Positions 16,901-24,786 of a DNA stretch of 64,000 nt are shown one piece after another. How positions within the stretch are numbered: position 1 is the stretch's first letter; the number at the start of each line of letters is the position of its first letter. The position numbers and the translations under genes are program-made. The notes beneath the pieces were generated by a model. The model saw only the letters and a list, made by a program, of their open reading frames with translations, ran no database searches and had not been told where the DNA came from. The stretch is from Polluticaenibacter yanchengensis (lineage in GTDB: Bacteria > Bacteroidota > Bacteroidia > Chitinophagales > Chitinophagaceae), in NCBI GenBank assembly GCA_027854065.1, contig JAQGEF010000005.1:62001-126000 (forward strand), read 5' to 3'.

Positions 16901-19153
16901 TCAAAGACAGATAAAAAATATGCATTAGTTTCGGATAAAGATTTCAATATATCAATTAATGATTTTGAATTAGGTGAAAATTTAATAATAGGCGATATCA
17001 AAAATGATTTTAAAACTGATTTTATCAAAACAAATAATGTTAGTGTTCCTGATGGATACAGTATTTTTTATCACAAAAATGATGTGAATCCAAATAAAGA
17101 TATATGTTATATAGAAAATGATACTGCACAACTAATAATCAATCACCGGACAGTAAATGAAAAGCTTATTTGGGAGAAATCAATTTCTGTTCAAAAAGCT
17201 ACATCATACAGAGTTTCTTTTGATTTAAGAAATATTTTAAATTATAGTAAAGAGGATTCAATTTTCGTTTATATCAATCATAAATTATTAGGAACAATCG
17301 ATATTGGTGATTATACATGTGGTTCGCAGAATTACAGTTTTTTCTGGACTTCCGGCTATAATGATACTGAAATTTCATTATCAATTAAAAGTAAAAGTAT
17401 TGTTTTTGGCTACAAGATTTTTTCAATCAAAAATCTGGCGATTCAACCTTATAAAATAGTAAGAAAAGATATTCGGGTAAAGTATAGTTCAATAGATATC
17501 GCTCCTGTTAGAGATACTGCTTTATGCTTAGGACTGCCATTGGTATTTAATGTAACAAATAGTGGAGACGTTATTACCAAGATTTTCGATGCTGATAAAA
17601 ATATTTTATTTGATCAGCGAACAAATACTTATTTACCAAATAAGTCGACAACAGCATATGTTGTATCTACAAATCTATTGGGTTGTATTAAATTAGATAC
17701 TTTTCAAATCGAATCTATTAATCCACCATCATTATCATTAGTATCAGACACAACGTTTTGTCAACATTTTAATGGCAATATTAATGTTGCAGGAGCAGAT
17801 ATTTATAAATGGTATAATTCCTTAAACGAAGAAGTTGGAATTGGCAATAGTTACAAAACAGGGAATACAAATAAAGAAACATTTACTGTGATAGGGTCTA
17901 ACGTATCAGGTTGTAGCGATACAGCCAGCGTCAATGTTGATATATTGGTTTTTGATGATTACAGTTTTCCAAATGATTTAACTATTTGTAAAAATACTAA
18001 TGTAAATCTTTCTGCTAAAGGAGGTGATATTGTTAAATGGTTAGATTTAAAAGGAAATATTCTTGGTAACAACTATACGTATAATAATACGTATAACCAA
18101 GCAGAAGCTATTATTGTAGAACTAGGAAAAGAGGGAATATGTGCAATAAGAGATACTATAAATATTAATTTGTTTCCAACAGAAATGATATTGCCGTTCA
18201 AGGATTCTATAGTTTGCCCAAACTCAGAATTTACTATTCCTTATCGTCAGTTAGGGACATTTAATTGGAGTGCAAGTTCGGCCATAGTTCAAAGTAGTAA
18301 TGAATCAGTTACTTTAAGGCCCAAAGGAAACGAAACGTTTTACATATCGTTCAATGATATCAATAATTGTGCATCAGTAGATAGTTTTAATATAAATGTC
18401 CATGATCTTCCAATTAAAGGAATAGATAAAAACAAGGTTGATATATGTAAAGGAACTGAAGTAAGTTTCAATGCATTTGGAGGAGATATTTATCAATGGT
18501 GGGTTGGTAATACAAATGCCGGTGAATCAAGCATATTTACAAATACTTACTCAAATTCGACGTTAGTACAGGTTGTTGTAAAGGAAGCATTTTGTCTTAC
18601 ACAGGAGACCTTTAATTTGAATGTAAATGTTAAACCTTCTCCTTCAATTGTAATAGAGCAGCCGAATACATTAAGTTGCAATATAAACAGCGTTCGTCTT
18701 AATGTCACGACAGATGCCCAAACTATAAAGTGGACCCCGGCAACAAATATTTCTAATGTTAACGTGATAAACCCTATTGTGAGTCCAACTGTAACAACAA
18801 CATACAAAGCCATCGTTACAAATGATATTGGTTGTACGGACTCAGCAGAAGTAACCGTATCTTTTGATAATTATAGTTCAATAAGTTATTTAATGCCCGA
18901 TGCATTCACTCCAAATGGAGATGGCTTAAATGATTGTTTCGGTGTTAGCCGAATGACAAACGTTAATATACTTCAGTTTGATATTTTCAACCGGTATGGA
19001 GAGAAAATCTTTGAAGGTAATAATAATAACAAATGTTGGAACGGATATTACAAAGGACATCCTCAATCTACAGGAACTTTTGTTTATATTATAAGATTAG
19101 AAACACCATGTGGGAAAATTGAAAGAAAAGGAACTGTAGCGTTAATTCAATAA
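13943..19153 (+). CDS. Giant secreted protein with T9SS type B (CHU_C) sorting domain
   Basis: A 1736-residue exported protein. Residues 1-19 form a signal peptide (MRLYIYILLNIVFCINVNA). Residues about 70-430 form a beta-propeller-like region built from repeats such as GGSNNEYIRTAKLANDGSILIAGYT, the kind seen in SBBP/delta-60 repeats. The middle (500-1160) has few recognisable motifs. Residues about 1160-1640 are a string of short Ig/PKD-like modules with SDTTFC.. and ICKNTN.. cysteine pairs. The last 90 residues (from FTPNGDGLNDCF) are the gliding-motility-associated C-terminal domain, which directs type IX export and surface attachment. It sits among glycosyltransferase and flippase genes and is strongly AT-rich. 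It could be an adhesin; function is unknown. Confidence 0.88.
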   Translation: MRLYIYILLNIVFCINVNAKNDNVFRNKEIKTSEFLNLDVSNSIEVKNFDFYETDFYEEKCTSLNQLIYGGRLDDIGYEILPDGKGFFYLVGETNSFSTDGTTDYFVVKINSNKEIIWAKKYGGSNNEYIRTAKLANDGSILIAGYTKSFTFTAGDMIVVNISTDGNMLWSRVFGINSSYPDAANEIIQLNNGDYVIVGDLNELGGFCDPVMIYLNKDLSFKWVKRFDSGTGEDSYGIIEIGEHLYMSSDVQFLSGIHYGLVISKFVTLTGQHLESYKYTSTGMGLFRPNIRKDKKDGFWIYGHFIVGGTYTTMNPLIIKLNDKLEIIKTYKLVTKENLNFNFTGFAFDEEDNFYFTASENAAGGNGYIFKSNIEGNLLWKNKLKSTNRSYLTGLSFYDNKIYAIGSISNGNRGQDIFMSDIDITTPDAIGCSLEKADGILLSENLQRFEFNYTINNFNLPLRTHALAQENIILNTTELCRIDTCIKIPIIKPKVDIPDTVCVNEVFNLKHDVNPKYAQWQFCNQVNTLNNARTSNSINVIHPIRKGKTIFYNNKKYAFYISNNQLYRLDYGSSLDNIPVEKLIFTSTGSSIFQNFEFIREEDNWYFFLTGKSISGEGQTVIVKLPLLDNLGIESQVFNNGLNSTINNITLLYEAENKIAILNDDTRNSFLKVNFGADWLSTTTITTSQITKPTGFANNLEYQFINYQSELVAFVVKDNTLHKVVYEAGNKLKGDIVFSNPELTGVKSTIVFKKCDEYFLVISTTADQIRIFKLNSEFSALTLISSASLPKDYNLADIFNFENGSAFTLFNPVANSIRYLISENCDAKTYTYDVVDGLEKLSYSKPGNYYIKLSADVYNPRSENVCKQIVVIGATDLDFVYLHDNCDVKNLTLKYNGEEKGIIKWIFNDGTTSTGSSAMRTLVGSSEIITMELTNRCLSKIEKFITIPEPINIPNLTIDTVLCALDTLIVKDVLFNEKCLSNNIIISKTDKKYALVSDKDFNISINDFELGENLIIGDIKNDFKTDFIKTNNVSVPDGYSIFYHKNDVNPNKDICYIENDTAQLIINHRTVNEKLIWEKSISVQKATSYRVSFDLRNILNYSKEDSIFVYINHKLLGTIDIGDYTCGSQNYSFFWTSGYNDTEISLSIKSKSIVFGYKIFSIKNLAIQPYKIVRKDIRVKYSSIDIAPVRDTALCLGLPLVFNVTNSGDVITKIFDADKNILFDQRTNTYLPNKSTTAYVVSTNLLGCIKLDTFQIESINPPSLSLVSDTTFCQHFNGNINVAGADIYKWYNSLNEEVGIGNSYKTGNTNKETFTVIGSNVSGCSDTASVNVDILVFDDYSFPNDLTICKNTNVNLSAKGGDIVKWLDLKGNILGNNYTYNNTYNQAEAIIVELGKEGICAIRDTININLFPTEMILPFKDSIVCPNSEFTIPYRQLGTFNWSASSAIVQSSNESVTLRPKGNETFYISFNDINNCASVDSFNINVHDLPIKGIDKNKVDICKGTEVSFNAFGGDIYQWWVGNTNAGESSIFTNTYSNSTLVQVVVKEAFCLTQETFNLNVNVKPSPSIVIEQPNTLSCNINSVRLNVTTDAQTIKWTPATNISNVNVINPIVSPTVTTTYKAIVTNDIGCTDSAEVTVSFDNYSSISYLMPDAFTPNGDGLNDCFGVSRMTNVNILQFDIFNRYGEKIFEGNNNNKCWNGYYKGHPQSTGTFVYIIRLETPCGKIERKGTVALIQ

Positions 19154-19225
19154 AATAATAGTTATCGACATTTCTGATACCTGTGTCTGAAAGAATGTTT
19201 GTGATTACTTATTTAATACCATTAT

Positions 19226-19256
19226 TTTGTATTGGGTAATCTTATAGTTATATTTA
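19226..19256 (+). promoter_or_regulatory. Well-spaced promoter before the flippase gene
   Basis: TTTG (19226-19229), a 19-nt spacer and TATATTTA (19249-19256, one mismatch to TAnnTTTG). The flippase ATG follows 7 nt later, leaving almost no 5' leader. Confidence 0.55.
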
Positions 19257-19263
19257 TACAAGA

Positions 19264-20763
19264 ATGTCAGGTAATACAATTCAGAGACAATCAATATTGT
19301 CAACCATCATAATATTTGCCGGATTTGCGTTTGGCGCATTTAATCTGCTTGTTTTACAAAAGTGGTCATTAACAACAGAGCAATGGGGGTTAACAAGAGT
19401 AATAACGGAATCGGCCATTTTGTTGGCAAGTTTTGCTACCTTTGGCAGTACTGCAATAGTTGCGAAATTTCTACCCTTTTATCAGCGTTACCAAAATGAT
19501 AAAACTAATGATTTACCCTTCATTACGCTGTTATTGGCATTCATTGGAATTATTGTTACAACCATACTTGTCCTTCTTTTGAAGCCATATATATTAATTG
19601 TATTTGGAAAGAATAATCCCTTTTTTACAAAATATTACTACGTATTGCCAGTTTTCGTTGTAACGCAATTTGTATTTATATCTTTAGAGATACATGCGGT
19701 ATATGCAGGTAAAATAGTATGGGTAAACGGTTTAAAAGAATTATTATTCCGTTTATTAATGTCAGCAATTTTAATTTGTATAGGCCTTAAGTTGCTGGAC
19801 TTTGATCAGTTCATGTTCTTTTTTGCTTTCATTTATCTTTTACCAAGTGCAGGTCTTGTATATATACTTGTGAAAGATAAAAAATTACCGATAGTTCCTA
19901 AGTTAAGTATCCTTACAAAACGTTTAACATCTAAATTCATAACACTGGGGGCATTTGTATTTGCATCCTCTGTTTCTCAAATCGCGTTCACAGTATGTAG
20001 CACGCTATTCTTAGCAGGTAAGAGTGGTTTGAAATATGCCGGAGTTTGGGCTGTAGCAGACTATTTTTCTACAGTTTTAGAAGTACCGATGCGTAGTCTC
20101 CAATCAAGCTCCATACCTTTGATTGCTGAATATTGGCGCGCAAAGAACTATGTTGGTTTATTAAGTTTATATAAAAAATCTTGCACAAACCTTATCATAG
20201 TTGGGTTCTCTTTAGGTGGTGTAATTATACTTAATGCTCAAAACTTAACAACTTATTTTGGTTCAGATTATCAAATGATGACTTTACCCCTCATTATTCT
20301 AATAACTTCAAAATGGATAAATTTAGGTACCGGTTTAAACTCTATGATTATTCAGTTATCTTCCAAATGGCGTTTTGACTTTCTGAGTAACATGATATAT
20401 TCTATTATTGGTATACCATTGAATTTCGTTCTTATTCATTATTATGACATGATGGGTGCTGCAATGGCAAGCTTTATAGCAATGTTCTTTTTTAATTTTG
20501 TTAGGTCGTTCTTTATATGGAAAAAATTTAATTTATTTCCTTACGATATCAAATTTTTGAAATTATTCCTTATCTCTGTTTCGCTAATTTTTGCAATGTC
20601 AAAAATTCCATATACCATACATTTTGTGTTAGATGCATTTTTAAGAACTTCAGCTTTTATTTTGATATATGCATTTATTATTTTAAAAGGCGATTTTTCA
20701 TTAGAAATCAGCGAATTGTGGTCTAAATGGAAAAAGAAAGTACCTTTAATAAGAAATGTTTAA
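19264..20763 (+). CDS. Wzx-like oligosaccharide flippase / polysaccharide biosynthesis protein
   Basis: A 499-residue integral membrane protein with about twelve to fourteen hydrophobic segments spread over the whole length, the MOP/MATE-like fold of Wzx and RfbX proteins. The N-terminal helix pair (FGAFNLLVLQKWSL) and the amphipathic loop around 260-290 (AVADYFSTVLEVPMRSLQSSSIPLIAEYW) match oligosaccharide flippases. Such proteins move undecaprenyl-pyrophosphate-linked repeat units across the inner membrane. Its neighbours are glycosyltransferases on one side and UDP-GlcNAc 2-epimerase on the other, so this is probably the exporter of this glycan region. No Wzy polymerase is recognised nearby. 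Confidence 0.85.
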   Translation: MSGNTIQRQSILSTIIIFAGFAFGAFNLLVLQKWSLTTEQWGLTRVITESAILLASFATFGSTAIVAKFLPFYQRYQNDKTNDLPFITLLLAFIGIIVTTILVLLLKPYILIVFGKNNPFFTKYYYVLPVFVVTQFVFISLEIHAVYAGKIVWVNGLKELLFRLLMSAILICIGLKLLDFDQFMFFFAFIYLLPSAGLVYILVKDKKLPIVPKLSILTKRLTSKFITLGAFVFASSVSQIAFTVCSTLFLAGKSGLKYAGVWAVADYFSTVLEVPMRSLQSSSIPLIAEYWRAKNYVGLLSLYKKSCTNLIIVGFSLGGVIILNAQNLTTYFGSDYQMMTLPLIILITSKWINLGTGLNSMIIQLSSKWRFDFLSNMIYSIIGIPLNFVLIHYYDMMGAAMASFIAMFFFNFVRSFFIWKKFNLFPYDIKFLKLFLISVSLIFAMSKIPYTIHFVLDAFLRTSAFILIYAFIILKGDFSLEISELWSKWKKKVPLIRNV

Positions 20764-20972
20764 ATTATTGGTTTATAATTATTAAAGGATTGGATCAACA
20801 GTGTAAATGTTATTTGGTTGCTATGTTTTAATTTGAATTTACTTATATTTAATATTTAAGATTTATTATTTGTTTCATCATGTAGACAATTCAATAATAT
20901 GTTCGATGCCTTTTTATCTCTTTTACAGAAAAATTAAAAGCAATATTTGTCTTTAAAAAAGTAAATATTTCA

Positions 20973-22091
20973 ATGAAAGTGTTGATGTGTTTTGGTACGA
21001 GACCTGAAGCCATAAAAATGGCTCCCCTTTATATATATTTAAAATCCAGGCAAACTTTAGAATTAAAACTTTGTGTTACTGCTCAACATCGGCAGATGCT
21101 GGATCAGGTGCTAGATTTTTTTGAGATTATACCAGATTTTGATTTGGATTTGATGCAAAAAAATCAAAGCTTAAATCAACTTGCATCAAAAATAATTTAC
21201 TCTATTGATGAAGTGTTAGTCAATTTTCAACCTGAATATGTATTAGTGCATGGTGATACGACTACCTCATCAATGGTTGCACTAGCAGCTTTCCATAGAG
21301 GTATAAAAGTCGGACATGTAGAAGCTGGACTACGGACATATAACAAGTTATCACCTTTTCCTGAAGAAATTAACCGACAAATCACTGGGCGAATAGCCGA
21401 TCTGCATTTTGCGCCTACTATTTGGTCTGGGCAAAATTTGCTAAATGAAGGCGTGAAAAGTGAGGAAATGGTTGTTACCGGAAACACTGTTATTGATGCA
21501 TTAAACCTGGGTCTTGAAAAAATAAAAAATGGTTATACCTGCCTAGATATCGAAAGACTCAATGATATCATTATTCCAAACGCTAAAATTATATTAATTA
21601 CCGGGCATAGAAGAGAAAATTTCGGAGATGGATTTGAAAACTTATGTAATGCTATTAAACAAATAGCTACAGATTTTCATGATGTTCAGATTATTTATCC
21701 TGTTCACTTAAATCCTAATGTACAGGAGCCAGTAAATAGAATATTATCAAATCTTAAGAATGTTTTCTTAATCTCTCCACTTGATTACCCCTCATTTATT
21801 TATGCAATGGATCAATCATATTTTATTCTTACCGATAGTGGTGGGGTACAGGAAGAAGCACCAACGTTAGGTAAACCAGTTTTAGTAATGAGAAATAATA
21901 CAGAACGACCTGAAGCAGTAAAAGCAGGTACTGTAAAATTGGTTGGTACCAATTATGAATCAATTGTAAATGCCTGTAAGGAATTATTGTTAAACAATGA
22001 AGCCTATTTAAAGATGAGCAGGTCACATAATCCTTATGGAGACGGGTTTGCATGCGAAAGAATTTATAATAAACTTATATTCCCAAAATAA
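20973..22091 (+). CDS. wecB: UDP-N-acetylglucosamine 2-epimerase (non-hydrolysing)
   Basis: A 372-residue cytoplasmic enzyme of normal WecB length. It shows the full family signature: FGTRPEAIKMAPL (7-19), HGDTTSS (93-100) with Asp95, HVEAGLRT (115-122) with Glu117, and PFPEEINR (128-135) with Glu131. ITGHRRENFG and TDSGGVQEEAPTLGKPVL follow in the C-terminal domain. It interconverts UDP-GlcNAc and UDP-ManNAc, supplying ManNAc for surface polysaccharide. It comes 209 nt after the flippase and closes the glycan region; no UDP-ManNAc dehydrogenase (wecC) follows, so the ManNAc may be used as such. Confidence 0.94.
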   Translation: MKVLMCFGTRPEAIKMAPLYIYLKSRQTLELKLCVTAQHRQMLDQVLDFFEIIPDFDLDLMQKNQSLNQLASKIIYSIDEVLVNFQPEYVLVHGDTTTSSMVALAAFHRGIKVGHVEAGLRTYNKLSPFPEEINRQITGRIADLHFAPTIWSGQNLLNEGVKSEEMVVTGNTVIDALNLGLEKIKNGYTCLDIERLNDIIIPNAKIILITGHRRENFGDGFENLCNAIKQIATDFHDVQIIYPVHLNPNVQEPVNRILSNLKNVFLISPLDYPSFIYAMDQSYFILTDSGGVQEEAPTLGKPVLVMRNNTERPEAVKAGTVKLVGTNYESIVNACKELLLNNEAYLKMSRSHNPYGDGFACERIYNKLIFPK

Positions 22092-22304
22092 TAAGTGCGT
22101 TCAGTATAAATTTGGACATTCATGATTGATAATAAAATTCAAAAGCAGTCAAATTTATTAACCTCTGTAACTTTTGTAGGAGAATACAGACGACCTTCAT
22201 AGCAACCGGATGCCTAAGTATCAGGTATTAACTAGCTCTAAAATGTAAATTATGCAGATGTGAATAGAATATTACAAGAATGCTCTAATGAAAGGTCTGA
22301 TTGA

Positions 22305-23600
22305 CTACACGACCCCATCATTTTTCATATGCGGTAATATATAATCAATGATCTGCCTGGTGCTACCGGCATTTTTGAAAACATAATTTTTTGAAGCTGC
22401 ACAAGCTACTGAGTACTGATCTGCGTTATTGAATAAGTTATTTAAGATTTCCTCCAACTCTATAGCACTTTCAAAAGGAAAGCCACCACCTGCATCTTCC
22501 AGGCCAACTGCTTCATTAAATTTTTCATAGACAGGACCATGTGTCACAGGTAATCCATAAACAGCTGCTTCCAATAAATTATGTATACCGCTGCTGTTAA
22601 ATCCTCCGCCTACATAACATACTTTTGCGTATTTATACAGTTTACTGAGCATGCCGATATTGTCTATTATCAGCACCTGTTTTTTTTCAAAAACCAATGT
22701 ATCTTTTATCTGAGAGAATAATTGTGCATCAGGTAATAGCTTTAAAGTTTCTTCAATAATTGAAGGTTCTACCTGGTGTGGGGCCAGTATGAACTTTTTC
22801 TCAGGGTTTGTTTTTATAAAATGTAATAGTGCTTTTTCATCATCGGACCAGGTACTACCTGCTACAAGTACCTCTTTACTGCCGTTTAACCAGCTTTCAA
22901 TAATAGGAATAGGTTGCCATTGATCGGCAATATCTATCACCCTGTCAAAACGGGTATCTCCGCTTACACTTACTTTTTCGGCTGGTACTAACTGTTTCAG
23001 CAGGTTGGCACCTGTTTCTGTTTGAATAAAGAAATGATTGAAACAGCTAAGCATTTTTCTGTGCAATCCACCGTACCATTTAAAAAAGGGCTGGTTTTCT
23101 CTTATTGGGGCTGATGTAAGTATTAACGGGATTTTTGCGGCATGTATAGCAGTAAGTATATGGTACCAGTAATCATATTTAACCCATATAACAAATGTAG
23201 GTTTAGTAATGCTGATAATTTTTTTAGCGTTCTGAGGAGTATCCAATGGCAGGTAATGTACCATTGTTGCCAGTTTATATTTTTTTGCAATATTGTAGCC
23301 GGAAGGTGAAAAAAAAGTGAGGAAGACCTGGATGTCAGGGTTTGTTTTTTTCAGTGCTTCGATAATGGGTCTGCCTTGTTCAAATTCGCCTAAGGAACTC
23401 ACATGCACCCAAATCCTGTCAGGATGCTGCATCCAGCCGCTGTCTTCAATGCTTTTCTTTAATTTCTTTTTCCACTTTCGCCTGCCCCTGAGCCAGTATC
23501 TTGCTTTTATGTTAAAGGGCTGCAATGCGATAGCACCAATTTTATAAAGGTGCACAAATAAATTATATAAGAATAAACTCAATGCCGTCATTTTAAGCAA
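22305..23600 (-). CDS. waaA: 3-deoxy-D-manno-octulosonic acid transferase
   Basis: A 431-residue GT30 enzyme, close to the usual length of 420-430, that transfers Kdo from CMP-Kdo to lipid A at the inner membrane. It has one N-terminal hydrophobic anchor (about 5-25), then WVHVSSLGEFEQGRPII with the catalytic-type Glu, FSPSGYNIAKK, LILTSAPI, GDTRFDRV and LVAGSTWSDDE. The C-terminal GGGFNSSGIHNLLEAAVYGLPVTHGP is characteristic. It points opposite to the glycan region and runs in the same direction as the HDAC-family gene 27 nt upstream, so the two may be co-transcribed. This gene shows that the host makes Kdo-containing LPS. Confidence 0.93.
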   Translation of the reverse strand: MLKMTALSLFLYNLFVHLYKIGAIALQPFNIKARYWLRGRRKWKKKLKKSIEDSGWMQHPDRIWVHVSSLGEFEQGRPIIEALKKTNPDIQVFLTFFSPSGYNIAKKYKLATMVHYLPLDTPQNAKKIISITKPTFVIWVKYDYWYHILTAIHAAKIPLILTSAPIRENQPFFKWYGGLHRKMLSCFNHFFIQTETGANLLKQLVPAEKVSVSGDTRFDRVIDIADQWQPIPIIESWLNGSKEVLVAGSTWSDDEKALLHFIKTNPEKKFILAPHQVEPSIIEETLKLLPDAQLFSQIKDTLVFEKKQVLIIDNIGMLSKLYKYAKVCYVGGGFNSSGIHNLLEAAVYGLPVTHGPVYEKFNEAVGLEDAGGGFPFESAIELEEILNNLFNNADQYSVACAASKNYVFKNAGSTRQIIDYILPHMKNDGVV

Positions 23601-23627
23601 ATCTACAAAATTGAATATAAGAAAGTA

Positions 23628-24530
23628 CTAAGCATAATAATTCATTGCTGTTTCAAAAGTCTGGCAATGAGCCTGTACTATCAGTTTTATATCTTCACTG
23701 TAACCTCCACCCATGGCCACAATACATGGAATGTTTAACTTTTTGCAAGTACTTATTACAATTTCATCTCTTTTCCTGCAGCCATCCATGCTTATGTTAA
23801 ACTTACCGAATTTATCGCTGCTCAATATATCTACACCACTCTGGAACATAATAAAATCGGGTATAAAGGTATCAATTGCCTTATTTAGAGCCATTTTTAC
23901 CAATGCCAGGTATTCATCGTCCTCAATGCCGTCATTTACGGGAATATCCCAGTCTCCGGTCTCCTTTATAAAAGGGTAGTTGTGTCTGCCATGAATGCTT
24001 AGGGTGAAAACGCTATTATTACCAGCAAAAATTTCTGCGGTGCCGTTGCCTTGATGTACGTCGAGGTCTATGATTAGAATCTTTTTTGCAATACCTTGCT
24101 TTAGCAGGTAGTTGGCGGCAACAGCGTGGTCGTTTAAAATGCAGAAGCCTTCCCCTTTATTTCTAAACGCGTGATGTGTGCCACCGGCAACATTTAATGC
24201 GACGCCATATTCAATTGCAAACCTGGCACAATCAATACCACCTTGCATAATCAGTAATTCCCTTTCGATTAATGCAGTATTTTGTAGAAAACCAATCCTT
24301 CGGATCTCTCTTTCTGTAAGGCTAAGCGTTAAAAGTTTGTCTACATATTCTTTCGTATGCGTTAGTAGGATATCCTGAATATCTGGTTGACCAGGTTCAA
24401 AAATCTGTTGGGGTTCGATGATGCCATGATGCAGTAATTGCATGGGTATCAATTCGTATTTTGCCATTGGAAACCGGTGACCGGCTGGTACGGGCAATAT
24501 GTATTTGGAGTGCCAGGCTATTTTTACCAT
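23628..24530 (-). CDS. Histone deacetylase superfamily (AcuC-like) amidohydrolase
   Basis: A 300-residue class II-type HDAC-fold zinc amidohydrolase. The catalytic pieces are all present: THHAFRNKGEGFCILND with tandem His119-His120, the metal-binding DLDVHQGNG with Asp157 and His159, SGVD with Asp234 as third ligand, and the C-terminal GGGYS glycine loop. Bacterial members remove acetyl groups from acetyl-CoA synthetase lysines, polyamines or other amides. No acetyl-CoA synthetase is next to it; the nearest gene is waaA downstream. Target unknown. The length is at the short end of the family, without extra domains. Confidence 0.9.
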   Translation of the reverse strand: MVKIAWHSKYILPVPAGHRFPMAKYELIPMQLLHHGIIEPQQIFEPGQPDIQDILLTHTKEYVDKLLTLSLTEREIRRIGFLQNTALIERELLIMQGGIDCARFAIEYGVALNVAGGTHHAFRNKGEGFCILNDHAVAANYLLKQGIAKKILIIDLDVHQGNGTAEIFAGNNSVFTLSIHGRHNYPFIKETGDWDIPVNDGIEDDEYLALVKMALNKAIDTFIPDFIMFQSGVDILSSDKFGKFNISMDGCRKRDEIVISTCKKLNIPCIVAMGGGYSEDIKLIVQAHCQTFETAMNYYA

Positions 24531-24786
24531 TTTGTTTTCTTTTGTACTTATTGCTTCTTAATATCGGGGTTTCCCTTAATCCTGAATGGTTGCAATTTTG
24601 CTCATACAGGTACAGTTTCCAGTTGCCAATTTATACAGGAGATCTTAAGCATTTGTAATTTGTGTGCAAATCTATTTTATATTAATTGTATTCCCAGCCG
24701 GAATTTATATCATTTGCTAATTGTCATTTATTTAAAGAAAATTTACTCAATAATGCTTTACATTAGCAACTATAATTTTTTGTACA

